A DNA stretch of 64,000 nucleotides from Clostridium polyendosporum (GCF_018332455.1 NZ_BOPZ01000017.1:22988-86987); one strand, 5' to 3'; shown: positions 42,865 to 52,864, counted from the stretch's first letter. The notes: generated from the letters alone by a model not told the origin. Numbers and translations: made by a program.

Positions 42865-44205
42865 TTATCTAGCCCAATCATGGATAACATCTCTCATAGC
42901 CTGTAAGCCATAATCATAACCATAGTTTTCTTTTTCTTTTCTAGTTAATCTCTTAATCTCTCCGAATGGATTTTTAAGACTTAAGTTCTCTTGTCCAGTT
43001 AAAACCCATAATATTTTTTGATTTATAGGTCTGATTTTAAGCTCCTCTTCTCCAACACCATCAGTAAAATAAATAAGAATATGATTTCTCATGTTATTTT
43101 CTCTCATATACTTAAATACTGGTGAAAAAGAAGTGGACCCATTCTTCTGAAGCCTTTTCTTTATATCCATTGGTGACTTTAACTCGTAGACTCTTCTTAT
43201 CTCATTATCACATTCTACTACTGTTATATTAGCCATATTACTCTTAGAAATTCCTAATATTTCTATCATTATTTTATTTACTTCATCATCACTCATAGAA
43301 GCACTTATATCAATAGCTACAACAATTTCAGGAATTATACTTGGCAACTTACCTCTTAAATCCAATCGTTCTGGTTGTCTTCTATCTTTCCTAGTAATAG
43401 TTTTTTTATATCCTCTTCTTACAGAAGGTATAAGTTTTTTTAAATATTCATTCCATTGAACCTCTGGCTTTTCGTTAAAAGCAAAAATAATATTCTCTAA
43501 ATTTTTTGGTGCCTTCCCCTTATAAGCATTTAACGCTGTCTTTTTCTTTATCTCCTTAAGGTTATCTAAACTAAGTTCTCCGCTATTCCATGAATCATGA
43601 GCACTTTCCAAAGCTATTTCTTTTATTATAGACAAGTTATTATCCTTTGTAGTAGTATCATTCTTTATAATTTTATTTATAGCCTTTTGTATTTCCTCTG
43701 CGTAATATTCCATAGTCATATCTTCTCTTAAATCTAAATTATACTCAACATTTACCGTGTACAATTTTTTACACCAAGCTGGAAGGTTCTTTATAAACTG
43801 ATTTACTGAAATATCCATAGCAATACTTAAAGCAAGTCTTGAATACTTATTTATCAGTATCCTTTCTCTTTCGTAGTGTCCAAGCATTATATGGTATATT
43901 TCATGCTTAAAAAGGGCCTGCATTTCCTTTAACTCACACTGAAGAAAAAGCACTGGATTAAAGAGCATTTGAAAGTTTCCCATTTCTGGCTTAGTTGCAA
44001 TAGGCCAACTTATATCTAGCTTTATTTCTCTTTTAACTTGTACCATAAATTGACCAAAAAAGTTATCTTCTTTTTCTAGCATTATTATTATAATGTATTC
44101 TAAAAGCTCCCAGAATTCCCGCTTAAACTTTTCCGTAACCTGTGAAGGACTTTCCCATTGAACTGCTTCCCTTAAAAGTTCTCTTCTTCTACCATCAAAG
44201 TTCAT
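42865..44205 (-). CDS. VWA-like protein with HExxH motif (DUF2201 type)
   Basis: A 446-residue protein from ATG 44205 (MNFDGRRREL), chosen because GAGG is 6 bases upstream; a GTG four codons earlier is less well placed. The N-terminal half has ALFKHEIYHIMLGHYE (about 92-107), an HExxH zinc-site motif as in DUF2201 proteins. The C-terminal half is a VWA-like domain with VAIDISASMSD (about 291-301, DxSxS metal site) and YFTDGVGEEELK. It pairs with the MoxR ATPase upstream (9 bp from the end of that gene to the longer frame). MoxR-VWA pairs act as chaperone or metal-insertion systems; the target here is unknown. Confidence 0.86.
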   Translation of the reverse strand: MNFDGRRRELLREAVQWESPSQVTEKFKREFWELLEYIIIIMLEKEDNFFGQFMVQVKREIKLDISWPIATKPEMGNFQMLFNPVLFLQCELKEMQALFKHEIYHIMLGHYERERILINKYSRLALSIAMDISVNQFIKNLPAWCKKLYTVNVEYNLDLREDMTMEYYAEEIQKAINKIIKNDTTTKDNNLSIIKEIALESAHDSWNSGELSLDNLKEIKKKTALNAYKGKAPKNLENIIFAFNEKPEVQWNEYLKKLIPSVRRGYKKTITRKDRRQPERLDLRGKLPSIIPEIVVAIDISASMSDDEVNKIMIEILGISKSNMANITVVECDNEIRRVYELKSPMDIKKRLQKNGSTSFSPVFKYMRENNMRNHILIYFTDGVGEEELKIRPINQKILWVLTGQENLSLKNPFGEIKRLTRKEKENYGYDYGLQAMRDVIHDWAR

Positions 44206-44226
44206 TCTAAACCTCACTTCTTATCC

Positions 44227-45378
44227 CTAGGCATATATATCAAAGAAAGCATTCAAGAAGTTTTCACAGTCCAGCATTTCCTCATAAATGCTCTTTGAGT
44301 AATCACTTTTGATCTCTTTCATGATACCAAGCCTTAAGTCCTTTGGATAAACTGTTAAAAGCTCAGAGAATACCCTAATTTTCTTAGTCCTATCTTCACT
44401 AACCTCAAGATATGCTAAGCAATTTTTTGAAATAATATATAATCTTGAATGACTTTCCTTCTTAAGCTTTTCTTTTATATCAAAAGAAAGTATGTCATCT
44501 TTAAAGATATCTACTGCCTTAAGTAAAGGCTCCCTTATATTCTTAATAAAACTTATAAAATCCTGTGAAATATTTACTCCCACATTTCCTTTTACTACAT
44601 TATAAAATATATTAAATGGAATACTATCTTTGCTATTTAAATAAACATTATAAGCTTTTGAAATTCTCTCCCAGCTTCTTGGTGTTGCTTTTATAGTCTC
44701 TTGAGAGCTTGGGGTATGAAGATATTCTGGAAAAGTTGATATAAACTCTACAATGTGTTCATGAATATTCCCCTTGGTCATAGACCATTTAACCCATTCC
44801 TTTACATCTGAATCCATATCAATCCAAACAAATCTATCTTCTTGAGCAGGATCCATGTCAACTACTTGGTAATCACTATTTTGGAATCCATCATACTTAT
44901 TTGAAGGATTCATAGCAGCTACCACATAAACCCTTTGTGAAAGAATATAACCATTTATTTCTCTATTAAGAATTAGATTCATAAGCTCCTGCTGAACTGC
45001 ATGCTCGCATCTATTAAGCTCATCAATAAAAAGAAGTATATTATTTTCTCTACCCATTAAAGCTTCATCTATTTCTATAAGTTTAGAGTGAGTAGCATAT
45101 ACTGTAGCCTTTCTTTTAATGATCCTTTCTCCCTCAAGTACTTCCCTCTCCTCGACAGTTGGAAGTCCTCCTATTTCTCCTTCTTTTAATAAGTTAGCAT
45201 CTATTGTAACTAAATAATATCCGTTTTTTTCACTCAGTTCCTTAATTAATGAAGTTTTACCGATACCACTTTCTCCTATTATAAGAGGAACTTCTCCAGA
45301 AAGCAGCACTAACTCTACTGTTTTTAATACATCACTAAAATTCACCTTACTCTTCACTTCCTTCTTGTGTGTACACAA
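44227..45378 (-). CDS. MoxR-type AAA+ ATPase
   Basis: A 383-residue ATPase. Walker A is IIGESGIGKTSLIKEL (about 37-52). Walker B is LLFIDELNRCEHAVQQELMNLIL. The sensor region VYVVAAMNPSNKYDGFQ and the arginine-rich TPRSWERISKAY follow. All match MoxR/VWA-partner ATPases. The frame begins at TTG 45378 but this lacks a ribosome binding site; GTG at 45357 or 45345, after AGAAGGAA, are alternatives. It lies between a repeat protein gene and the VWA gene, all in one direction with short gaps. Confidence 0.88.
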   Translation of the reverse strand: MCTHKKEVKSKVNFSDVLKTVELVLLSGEVPLIIGESGIGKTSLIKELSEKNGYYLVTIDANLLKEGEIGGLPTVEEREVLEGERIIKRKATVYATHSKLIEIDEALMGRENNILLFIDELNRCEHAVQQELMNLILNREINGYILSQRVYVVAAMNPSNKYDGFQNSDYQVVDMDPAQEDRFVWIDMDSDVKEWVKWSMTKGNIHEHIVEFISTFPEYLHTPSSQETIKATPRSWERISKAYNVYLNSKDSIPFNIFYNVVKGNVGVNISQDFISFIKNIREPLLKAVDIFKDDILSFDIKEKLKKESHSRLYIISKNCLAYLEVSEDRTKKIRVFSELLTVYPKDLRLGIMKEIKSDYSKSIYEEMLDCENFLNAFFDIYA

Positions 45379-45389
45379 ATCATTTGTAT

Positions 45390-46166
45390 TTATATAGAAA
45401 GCTTATAATCCACCAAGAATTTCTTAGCCTTCTTACTTCCGTATTCTTTTATAAAAGCAATCTTATTCATATCTAAAATTTCAAGTTCGAGGTAATTTTT
45501 TATATATTTCTCGTCAATCTCTTCCTGTGAAACTTTGTCCATCAAAACTTCAACTACCATATCAATTTCAATACTTTCATAAACATATTTCACTACATTT
45601 ATATTATCACCTATAAAAAGTTTAATTTCTTCAAAATCAAAGTTTGATAAATAATTAATGGCCTCTTCATTTTGTCTTACTGCTGCTCTTTTAGCTTCAA
45701 TAGTTGGATTTTCAATAAATCTTATAGCTCCCCAATAACTTTCTATTGCTCTAAGCTGAACTTGTTCTGATGGATTCTTTATATACTTAATAGCATCATA
45801 ATCTTTTGATACTGCTAAAAACTGAAGTTCCTCTGAAGGATTTTCTACAAATTGAATTGCCCATCCTTTTGTTTTTACTGCTTCTTCAATCACTCTAGAA
45901 GTTTTTTTCTGCACAAGCTTTAGGGAATTCCATATACTCTTAACAGCCATTACTGCAATATCTTCTGCAGGATTTTCTATATATTCAATTGTTAATGGAT
46001 TACTCTTAATGGCTTCATACTGAACTTCATAGCATGGATTCTGTATATATTGAATAGCAAAACCATTTTTTCTTACTGCTGCCAATTGAATCTCTAAACT
46101 TGGATCTTGTAAATGTCTTATATATAAAGGATTATCTAACACCATCTTGTACTCTTTGTTATTCAT
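45390..46166 (-). CDS. Protein of eight 22-residue repeats (DUF4116-like)
   Basis: A 258-residue protein made of about eight repeats of 22 residues between residues 12 and 190. The consensus is near AIxYIxNPSEEVQLxAVKx, for example GFAIQYIQNPCYEVQYEAIK, DAIKYIKNPSEQVQLRAIE and GAIRFIENPTIEAKRAAVR. This two-helix solenoid resembles DUF4116 repeats. A non-repetitive C-terminal helical part follows. It is probably a protein-binding scaffold. GAGG precedes the ATG. It is the first gene of a cassette with the MoxR ATPase and the VWA protein and may supply their substrate recognition. Confidence 0.8.
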   Translation of the reverse strand: MNNKEYKMVLDNPLYIRHLQDPSLEIQLAAVRKNGFAIQYIQNPCYEVQYEAIKSNPLTIEYIENPAEDIAVMAVKSIWNSLKLVQKKTSRVIEEAVKTKGWAIQFVENPSEELQFLAVSKDYDAIKYIKNPSEQVQLRAIESYWGAIRFIENPTIEAKRAAVRQNEEAINYLSNFDFEEIKLFIGDNINVVKYVYESIEIDMVVEVLMDKVSQEEIDEKYIKNYLELEILDMNKIAFIKEYGSKKAKKFLVDYKLSI

Positions 46167-46448
46167 ACTTAAAACCTCACAATTTAATTAATATTTATAA
46201 CATTTTATATCATTTAATAATAACTATCAATATTTATATAATATAATATTGAGTTCACATTAAAATATTTACTCTTATCTTAATAACGTCATCATGGAAA
46301 ATTATCCTTTTCAAACACCTATAGCATATAAAATGTATATCTATATTATTATATATTTACTTCTTACTACTACATTGTCATAAATAATAGTAGATAGAAA
46401 ATAATTACTCCCATAACTAATTACAACTAAAAACAGCTTGAATTAAGT

Positions 46449-46520
46449 AAAATAAAGTGAATAGGCATAGAACCCTTTCACTGTTGTCAGATTTCACTAA
46501 GTAAAATGACAACAAATAAT
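46449..46520 (+). repeat. R2 repeat copy
   Basis: AAAGTGAATAGG-CATAGAA-CCCTTTCACT, then GATTTCAC-TAA-GTAAAATGACAAC and AAATAAT. It lies in the 390-bp spacer between the repeat-protein and alarmone synthetase genes, which otherwise shows no gene. Confidence 0.75.
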
Positions 46521-46556
46521 AACTTAATAACAAGCTGCTTTCTATAATTTAAAATA

Positions 46557-47348
46557 CTAGTCCTTATATTTATCTATTTCCTTCCTTGTCAAAGAAAGTA
46601 AATTATTAAATTCCCAGATGTCGCCCTCTTCTATAAGCTTATTTAACAACATATGATATCTTGATGCTTCTACTGTTTTTCCAAGGGAAATAAGAGTCAA
46701 GATATTATTAGTTATGTTTGAAATAACCTCAGACTTAACTTCAAAGAGCTTTTGAGCATCCTTAATCTCATCTTTTATTTCTAACATCTCCTCATCGAGA
46801 TTGAACGCTGCATCTGCTGCATTTTTAAGTTTCTCCTTTATTTCTCTAGGTATCTGATGCTTATACTTATAATTTAAGGAATGTTCCGTAGTCGCCCAGA
46901 AGTTCATTGCCAGAGTTCTTATTTGAAATTCTGCTAAAATCTCCTTTTGCCCTTCAGCCATATTAACAGGATATTTTATTATTATATGATAACTTCTATA
47001 ACCACTTGGTTTTACATGAGTTACGTAGTCCTTCTCATATAAAATTTGCATATCCCTGCGCTGTCTTAAAAGTTCTGCAACCTTTTGTATATCATCAACG
47101 AATTGGCACATTATCCTTAGTCCAGCAATATCCTCCATCTCATATTGTAATCTATCAAGAGGAATATTAAACTTATTTGCCTTCTCTAAAATACTTGATA
47201 CCTCTTTAACTCTTCCTGTTACAAACTCTACTGGAGAATATTCATTTTTTCTTCTATATTCTTTTCTTATACTTTTTAATTTGACCTTTAGTTCTTCAAC
47301 AGCCTGTTCATAAGGCGTTAAGAATTGTTTCCAGTTTTTTATAGCCAT
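46557..47348 (-). CDS. Small alarmone synthetase (RelA/SpoT domain, YjbM/RelQ type)
   Basis: A 263-residue GTP pyrophosphokinase-family protein without the HD hydrolase and TGS/ACT parts of full RelA. AGLRIMCQFVDDI, RDMQILYEKDYVTHVKPSGYRSYH and EFQIRTLAMNFWATTEHSLNYKY are the synthetase motifs that bind GTP and ATP. It makes (p)ppGpp in the cytoplasm. It is about 50 residues longer than B. subtilis YjbM, with a helical extension at the C-terminus. AAAGGTGAT precedes the ATG. No adjacent gene is co-directional within an operon distance. Confidence 0.9.
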   Translation of the reverse strand: MAIKNWKQFLTPYEQAVEELKVKLKSIRKEYRRKNEYSPVEFVTGRVKEVSSILEKANKFNIPLDRLQYEMEDIAGLRIMCQFVDDIQKVAELLRQRRDMQILYEKDYVTHVKPSGYRSYHIIIKYPVNMAEGQKEILAEFQIRTLAMNFWATTEHSLNYKYKHQIPREIKEKLKNAADAAFNLDEEMLEIKDEIKDAQKLFEVKSEVISNITNNILTLISLGKTVEASRYHMLLNKLIEEGDIWEFNNLLSLTRKEIDKYKD

Positions 47349-47540
47349 AATATCACCTTTTTAAAAAATAACTCCCAGATAATTATACCAAAAACTTTTA
47401 AGTAAAGACATTTTAATATTATTAAAAGTACAATTTATAATGAAAATTTACAAAAAATATTTATCCATACTTAATATTTACTGTTTTTAATAAGAAAAGT
47501 CACAAATATATTATAATAAACAATTAAATATTATAAAGCA

Positions 47541-47570
47541 AAAAACGCAGCTTAATGCTGCGTTCTTTTA
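47541..47570 (-). terminator. Terminator of the sulfur redox protein gene
   Basis: AACGCAGC-ATTAA-GCTGCGTT followed by TTTTTGC on the minus strand. It overlaps the stop codon of the gene at 47568. Confidence 0.88.
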
Positions 47571-50072
47571 GATAAATAGATTTACATTTGCATCCTCTGC
47601 TTCACCAAGATAATAACCTACTCCACCATAGTTTACTCCATCAATTAATTCTTCCTTTTTAATTCCCATAACATCCATTGACATTGTGCAAGCAACTATG
47701 TTTACACCATTGTCTATAGCTGCCTTTATTAAATCCTCTAGAGATTGTATATTCTTATTCTCCATCACGGCTCTGATCATCTTAGCACCCATACCAGCCA
47801 TGTTCATCTTTGAAAGTGATAACTTCTTACTTCCTCTTGGCATCATACATCCAAAGGCCTTTTCTACAATATTCTTCTTAACAGGCACTTTTTCTTCCTT
47901 TCTGAGTATATTAAGTCCCCAGAAAGTAAAGAACATTGTAACCTTTTTGCCCATAGAAGCTGCTCCATTTGCAATTATGAAAGATGCTATAGCCTTATCT
48001 AGATCTCCAGAGAATACAATAATGGTCTTTCCGTCTTTATCTTCTTTTTCAACTACATCTGCGGCTTCTGAATTGGTTGCTGCTGCTTCATTCTTTGTTT
48101 CCATTCCTTTTTTAATTGAAGCATGAATTATTCCACTGTCCTTCTTAAGATCTACTAATTCATTATTAGTTCTCTTTGCCCAAGCCTTTATATCTTCATA
48201 AAACCCTGGATCTGATGCTTTGACCTTTAAAATTTCTCCATCCTTTAACCCATCTATAGAAGTTTTAACTTTCATAAGAGGTCCTGGACAGCTAAGTCCA
48301 CATGCGTCAAGTTCAACAGTTTTTCCTTCTGATTTTAAGGTTGACTCACTTCCCTTATTCATTTTATTTTCCTGCCTTCCACTATTATCATTATTATTAT
48401 CATCATCATTACTTTCTACTTTTTCAGCTTCATAGTTTCCTTGAGAATAACTTTTGTATCCACCGGTTAGGTTTTTAACCTTAAAACCATTTTGTGAAAG
48501 TATTCTTGAAGCAATATATCCTCTTACTCCTACAGCACAGTAAGTAAAAATTTCCTTATTCTTATCAAGCTCATTCATTCTCTCCCTAAGCTCATTTACA
48601 GGAATATTTACTGCACCTTCTATTTCACCAGCTTCAACCTCAATATCATCTCTAACATCTAAAAGAATTGCCTTCTTTTTATCAAAATCCTTAAGACTAT
48701 CTATTGAATATATCTCTGCTATTCCTCTAAGGTCATTTTGAGCTACAAAGCCAACCATATTTGCAGGTGATTTTGCTGAAAGAAATGGTGGTGCATAAGC
48801 AAGTTCAAGTTCTGTTAAGTCATCCACACTTCCTCCAAATTTAATCGCAGTAGCAATTACATCTATAAATTTATCAACACCTTCATATCCAACAGCCTGT
48901 GCTCCAAGTACCTTTCCATCTAAATCATAGATTAGTTTAATTGAAAGTTGCTTAGCTCCTGGATAGTAGCTAGCATGTGACATTGGATGAATATAGGCAG
49001 TCTTATATTCCTTACCCATCTTTTGTAATGTCCTTTCATTATTGCCTGTAGCTGCAGCTGCCATTGAGAATACTTTTAGTATTGAAGTTCCCATAGTTCC
49101 TTTATATTCTGCATCTAATCCGCAGATGTTATCTGCTGCAATTCTTCCTTGTCTATTAGCTGGTCCTGCAAGTGGAATAAATGCATCTGATTTATTAACA
49201 TAGTCCTTAACCATAATAGCATCACCAATAGCATATACACCTTCTGCATTGGTTCTCATATGATCATCTACAATAATATGACCTCTTGCTCCAAGCTTAA
49301 TTCCTGAATACTTTATAAAAGAAGTATCTGGTGTTACTCCTATGGCTAAGATAACCATATCAGCCTCGATTTTATCTCCATTTTTTAGTTCTACTTCTAT
49401 TCCATCTTCTTTATCATGGAATTCCTTAACTCCATTATTTAATATCAATGAAACACCATTATCGTTTAGTTCCTTTTCAGCTATAGCTGCCATTTCATAA
49501 TCCAAAGGTGATAAAATATGTGGTGCTGCTTCAACTAAAGTAACATCAACTTTTCTTTCTATTAAGTTTTCTGCCATTTCAATGCCTATAAATCCGCCAC
49601 CTATAACTACAGCTTTTTTAACTTCTTTTGAATCAACCATAGCCTTAATTTTATCTGTATCAGGTACATTTCTTAAAGTGTATATCCTTTCACTATCTAC
49701 TCCAGGAATACTAGGTGTTATTGGTTTTGCACCTGGAGAAAGTACTAGATAATCATAACTTTCTTCATATTCACCCTTATCCTCTGAAATTACTGTAACC
49801 TTTTTACTAGCACTATCAATAGATATAACCTCACTAGTAACTCTTATATCTAAATTAAATCTTGCATTCATAGATTCAGGAGTCTGTACAAGAAGATTTT
49901 CTCTATCTTTAATACTTCCTCCTATATGATACGGAAGACCACAGTTCGCAAAAGAAATGTACTTTCCTCTTTCAAACATTATTATTTCAGCAGTTTCATC
50001 TAATCTTCTAAGTCTGGCTGCAGTAGAAGCTCCACCTGCTACACCACCAACTATTAATATTTTCTTACTCAT
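47568..50072 (-). CDS. CoA-disulfide reductase/rhodanese/TusA/DsrE fusion protein
   Basis: An 834-residue four-domain protein from ATG 50072 (MSKKILIVGGVAGG) with GGAGG 9 bases upstream; the TTG five codons earlier lies on that site. Residues 1-450 form a CoA-disulfide reductase-like flavoprotein with active cysteine C44 (SFANCGLPYH), an FAD site (GGVAGGASTAARLRR) and an NAD site (VVIGGGFIGIE). About 455-550 is a rhodanese domain (FTYCAVGVRGY). About 580-655 is TusA-like (DACGLSCPGP). About 680-834 is a DsrE-like domain (VACTMSMDVMGI). Each domain has its sulfur-handling cysteine, so persulfide relay and reduction seem likely. It is preceded by an arsR-type gene on the same strand. Confidence 0.92.
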   Translation of the reverse strand: MSKKILIVGGVAGGASTAARLRRLDETAEIIMFERGKYISFANCGLPYHIGGSIKDRENLLVQTPESMNARFNLDIRVTSEVISIDSASKKVTVISEDKGEYEESYDYLVLSPGAKPITPSIPGVDSERIYTLRNVPDTDKIKAMVDSKEVKKAVVIGGGFIGIEMAENLIERKVDVTLVEAAPHILSPLDYEMAAIAEKELNDNGVSLILNNGVKEFHDKEDGIEVELKNGDKIEADMVILAIGVTPDTSFIKYSGIKLGARGHIIVDDHMRTNAEGVYAIGDAIMVKDYVNKSDAFIPLAGPANRQGRIAADNICGLDAEYKGTMGTSILKVFSMAAAATGNNERTLQKMGKEYKTAYIHPMSHASYYPGAKQLSIKLIYDLDGKVLGAQAVGYEGVDKFIDVIATAIKFGGSVDDLTELELAYAPPFLSAKSPANMVGFVAQNDLRGIAEIYSIDSLKDFDKKKAILLDVRDDIEVEAGEIEGAVNIPVNELRERMNELDKNKEIFTYCAVGVRGYIASRILSQNGFKVKNLTGGYKSYSQGNYEAEKVESNDDDNNNDNSGRQENKMNKGSESTLKSEGKTVELDACGLSCPGPLMKVKTSIDGLKDGEILKVKASDPGFYEDIKAWAKRTNNELVDLKKDSGIIHASIKKGMETKNEAAATNSEAADVVEKEDKDGKTIIVFSGDLDKAIASFIIANGAASMGKKVTMFFTFWGLNILRKEEKVPVKKNIVEKAFGCMMPRGSKKLSLSKMNMAGMGAKMIRAVMENKNIQSLEDLIKAAIDNGVNIVACTMSMDVMGIKKEELIDGVNYGGVGYYLGEAEDANVNLFI

Positions 50073-50121
50073 AACCTTAACCTCCAAAGTGTTATTTTGA
50101 TATTACACATATATAAAATCT

Positions 50122-50181
50122 ATTATAGATACACAACTTCACAACTAGATTTTTTAAGGAGTGAAGTTGTATATCTTTAGT
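50122..50181 (+). repeat. R3 repeat copy (short form) plus R2-type hairpin
   Basis: TTATAGATACACAACTTCACAACT and GGAGTGAAGTTGTATATCTTTAG are inverted ends around AGATTTTTTAA. An R2-type hairpin follows directly (TTTAGTAGG-ATCAATG-CCTACTAAA, 50175-50199). It may terminate arsR before the sulfur redox gene. Confidence 0.8.
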
Positions 50182-50202
50182 AGGATCAATGCCTACTAAA
50201 CT

Positions 50203-50487
50203 CTATTTAAGTTCTAAAAGCGTTTTCACCACTTGAGCAACCTTCTCATTACAAACCCTGTAAGTTATTTCAAGACCACATCTTTCCCCTTGAATTATGC
50301 CTGCTGCTCTTAACTTTTGTAGGTGCTGAGAAACAGTAGACTGAGGCATACCCAAGCAGTTCTGCATGTGTGTTACATTACATCCACCACTTTCTAAAAG
50401 CCCCCTTACAATACATAACCTAACAGGATGAGCTAAAATTTTTAGTATCTCTGATATATCCTCAAGTTCTTTATAGTTCATATCCAT
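50203..50487 (-). CDS. ArsR/SmtB family transcriptional regulator
   Basis: A 94-residue winged helix-turn-helix repressor. ILAHPVRLCIVRGLL, then PQSTVSQHLQKLRAAGIIQGERCG are the ArsR family core with the DNA-recognition helix. It has five cysteines (C25, C36, C44, C70, C79) but not the usual ELCVCDL metal site. A thiol or persulfide sensor is therefore as likely as a metal sensor. GAGGTGGG precedes the ATG. The sulfur redox fusion gene lies 130 bp downstream in the same direction, separated by an R3 repeat; regulation of that gene is inferred from position. Confidence 0.88.
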   Translation of the reverse strand: MDMNYKELEDISEILKILAHPVRLCIVRGLLESGGCNVTHMQNCLGMPQSTVSQHLQKLRAAGIIQGERCGLEITYRVCNEKVAQVVKTLLELK

Positions 50488-50593
50488 AATATACCCACCT
50501 CAACATCTAATAATTTAATTAATATATCATCTATAAAAACCATTTATACTTACTACTATTTTTTCTAAAAAATATATTTCTTACTACAAATAT

Positions 50594-50666
50594 TAAATAA
50601 AATTGAATAAATATCAAACTTATTCAATTTTAGTGAAATTTCACTTTTTGAAATGACAGCAAACAA
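50594..50666 (+). repeat. R2 repeat copy
   Basis: AAATTGAATAAA-TATCAAA-CTTATTCAATTT, then AATTTCAC-TTTTTG-AAATGACAGC and AAACAAAAA. The 427-bp spacer around it holds no other feature apart from the terminator at 50876. Confidence 0.75.
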
Positions 50667-50875
50667 AAAATATAACTAAACCATTAAATCATACGTCTTC
50701 CTATACAAATAGAAAGTGCTCTTTTATTTGACTTTGTTAAAAATTAAATTAATTTATTTGCAGTATGACTTTATGTAAATGCATTTAAGATAGATAAGTT
50801 TTTGTCAATCTCTATATTTGTATATTAAGATATATGAATATAGTTGTCAATATGTTACTGATTTTTAAAGACAAA

Positions 50876-50905
50876 AATCGAGTGGTAATAAGTACCACTC
50901 GATCA
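50876..50905 (-). terminator. Terminator of the phosphoesterase/tyrS unit
   Basis: ATCGAGTGGTA-CTTAT-TACCACTCGAT followed by TTTTTGT on the minus strand, 10 bp after the phosphoesterase stop codon. Confidence 0.92.
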
Positions 50906-50914
50906 AAACATTCA

Positions 50915-51601
50915 TTATAAAATTCTTACTGGGTCAAAATTTATAAAATCACAGGAAGTCATTATATATTCTACACCTTCCCATTGATGATTTAATACTC
51001 TGCCTAAGGAATGACCATGAAGATGACCATAAACCACCTTATTTACTTCATATTCCTCAAAAATATCAGTGAAGGCTGACTTCTCAAACTTTTCATTAGT
51101 AGGTGGATAATGAATCATACAAATTACCTTATCATATCCTGCTTTTTTTGCTTTATCTAAAGAAAGTTTAAGTCTAATCTGCTCTCTAGAGTAAATTTTA
51201 TCGTCATGAGAAGTAAATTTATCTCCGCCAGGACACGTCCATCCTCTTGTTCCACATATAGCCCAATCTTCGTAAGTAAAAAAATTGTTTTGAATAAAAT
51301 GCATATCATCATACATTGAATTTAACTTTGATATACTTCCCCACCAATAATCGTGGTTTCCCTTTACAATTATCTTTCTTCCAGGAAGAGCATGAATCCA
51401 ATCTAAATCCTCTTTACTTTCATCAGTCTTCATTGACCAAGAGATATCACCTGCAATTAAAACGGTATCCTCTTGTTTTACTTTGTTTAACCAATTTTCC
51501 TTAACCTTTTCATCATGCTTATACCAATGCTCTCCAAATATATCCATAGGTTTATCAACATTTAAAGCAAGATGAAGATCTGAAATAGCATACAGTGCCA
51601 T
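50915..51601 (-). CDS. Metallophosphoesterase (calcineurin-like)
   Basis: A 228-residue calcineurin-like phosphoesterase. The metal-binding motifs are complete: SDLHLA (7-12), AGDISWS (about 50-56), KGNHDYWW (about 79-86), MIHYPP (about 163-168) and GHLHG (about 197-201). Substrate unknown (nucleotide or phosphoprotein). AAAGGTGAA precedes the ATG. It is 42 bp downstream of tyrS in the same direction and may be read from the same transcript. Confidence 0.88.
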   Translation of the reverse strand: MALYAISDLHLALNVDKPMDIFGEHWYKHDEKVKENWLNKVKQEDTVLIAGDISWSMKTDESKEDLDWIHALPGRKIIVKGNHDYWWGSISKLNSMYDDMHFIQNNFFTYEDWAICGTRGWTCPGGDKFTSHDDKIYSREQIRLKLSLDKAKKAGYDKVICMIHYPPTNEKFEKSAFTDIFEEYEVNKVVYGHLHGHSLGRVLNHQWEGVEYIMTSCDFINFDPVRIL

Positions 51602-51643
51602 ACAAATTCACCTTTCGTCCATAGTTTATCATAGACAGTGATT

Positions 51644-52864
51644 CTACTCTAAAACTATCTTATTGTAATTCTTCTTTCCTCTCTTTACAAGCACCGCTCC
51701 ATCCTTAAAATCTTCTTCAATAATAGTTCTTCTAAAGTCAGTAACTTTTTCACCATTAATTGAAAGACCACCTTGTTGTATAAGTCTCTTACCTTCTGCC
51801 TTTGAAGGAACTATACCTGTTTCAGCAAGCACGTCAAGTAAAGCCGTTCCTAATTTATCACTACCTATAGAAGCTGTTGGAACATTTGTCATATCTGATC
51901 CTGCACCAAATAACGCTTCAGCTGCTGACTGTGCCTTCAACGCTTCTTCTTCACTATGGACAAGCTTTGTAACCTCAAAAGCAAGAACCTTTTTAGCTTC
52001 ATTTATTGCCGCGCCTTCAAGGCTTCCTAGTTTTCTAACTTCCTCCATTGGAAGGAATGTTAGAAGTGCAAGACACTTTTCAACGTCAGCGTCATTAACA
52101 TTTCTCCAATATTGATAGAAATCAAATGGGGATGTCTTTTCTGGGTCAAGCCATAAAGCTCCATTTTCAGTCTTACCCATCTTCTTTCCTTCACTGTTAG
52201 TTAATAGAGTGCATGTCATTGCAAATGATTCACCTTGGGACTTTCTTCTTATAAGTTCTACCCCAGCGATCATATTTGACCACTGATCATCTCCACCAAG
52301 CTGCATCTTACATCCATATTTTCTGTTTAACTCATAAAAATCATAACCTTGCATAAGCATATAATTAAACTCTAAGAAGGAAAGTCCCTTTTCAAGTCTT
52401 TGCTTAAAGCACTCAGCAGTAAGCATTCTGTTTACTGAGAAATGCATTCCTACTTCTCTTAAGAATTCAACATAGTTAAGTTCTAATAACCAGTTAGCAT
52501 TATTCTCTAAAATAGCCTTACCATCAGTAAAGTCTATAAACTTTTCCATTTGCTTCTTTATACAAGCTACATTATGTTCAATCTGCTCTTTTGTAAGCAT
52601 CTTTCTCATATCAGTTTTTCCACTTGGGTCACCAATCATAGCTGTTCCGCCACCTAAAAGCGCTATTGGCCTATGACCTGCCTTTTGCATGTGGGCCATG
52701 AACATCATTGCTATAAAGTGTCCTACATGTAAACTGTCTGCTGTTGGATCAAAGCCTATATAAAAAGTTATCTTTTCCTTTTCAAGTAACTCTCTTGTTT
52801 CTTGCTCATGGGTGAACTGTTTTATGTATCCACGATCCATTAACTCGTCAAGTACATTGATCAT
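51644..52864 (-). CDS. tyrS: Tyrosyl-tRNA synthetase
   Basis: A 406-residue class I synthetase. [16 protein letters not shown] (about 35-50) holds the HIGH-type motif [16 protein letters not shown] follows. KKMGKTENG is the KMSKS-type loop. The C-terminal S4 RNA-binding domain starts at about 340 ([19 protein letters not shown]). GGAGGGAT precedes the ATG. Unlike leuS in this window, no T-box is found upstream: the 639-bp spacer lacks the GGTACCGCGG core and consists mainly of R2 and R3 repeats. Confidence 0.96.
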   Translation of the reverse strand: MINVLDELMDRGYIKQFTHEQETRELLEKEKITFYIGFDPTADSLHVGHFIAMMFMAHMQKAGHRPIALLGGGTAMIGDPSGKTDMRKMLTKEQIEHNVACIKKQMEKFIDFTDGKAILENNANWLLELNYVEFLREVGMHFSVNRMLTAECFKQRLEKGLSFLEFNYMLMQGYDFYELNRKYGCKMQLGGDDQWSNMIAGVELIRRKSQGESFAMTCTLLTNSEGKKMGKTENGALWLDPEKTSPFDFYQYWRNVNDADVEKCLALLTFLPMEEVRKLGSLEGAAINEAKKVLAFEVTKLVHSEEEALKAQSAAEALFGAGSDMTNVPTASIGSDKLGTALLDVLAETGIVPSKAEGKRLIQQGGLSINGEKVTDFRRTIIEEDFKDGAVLVKRGKKNYNKIVLE

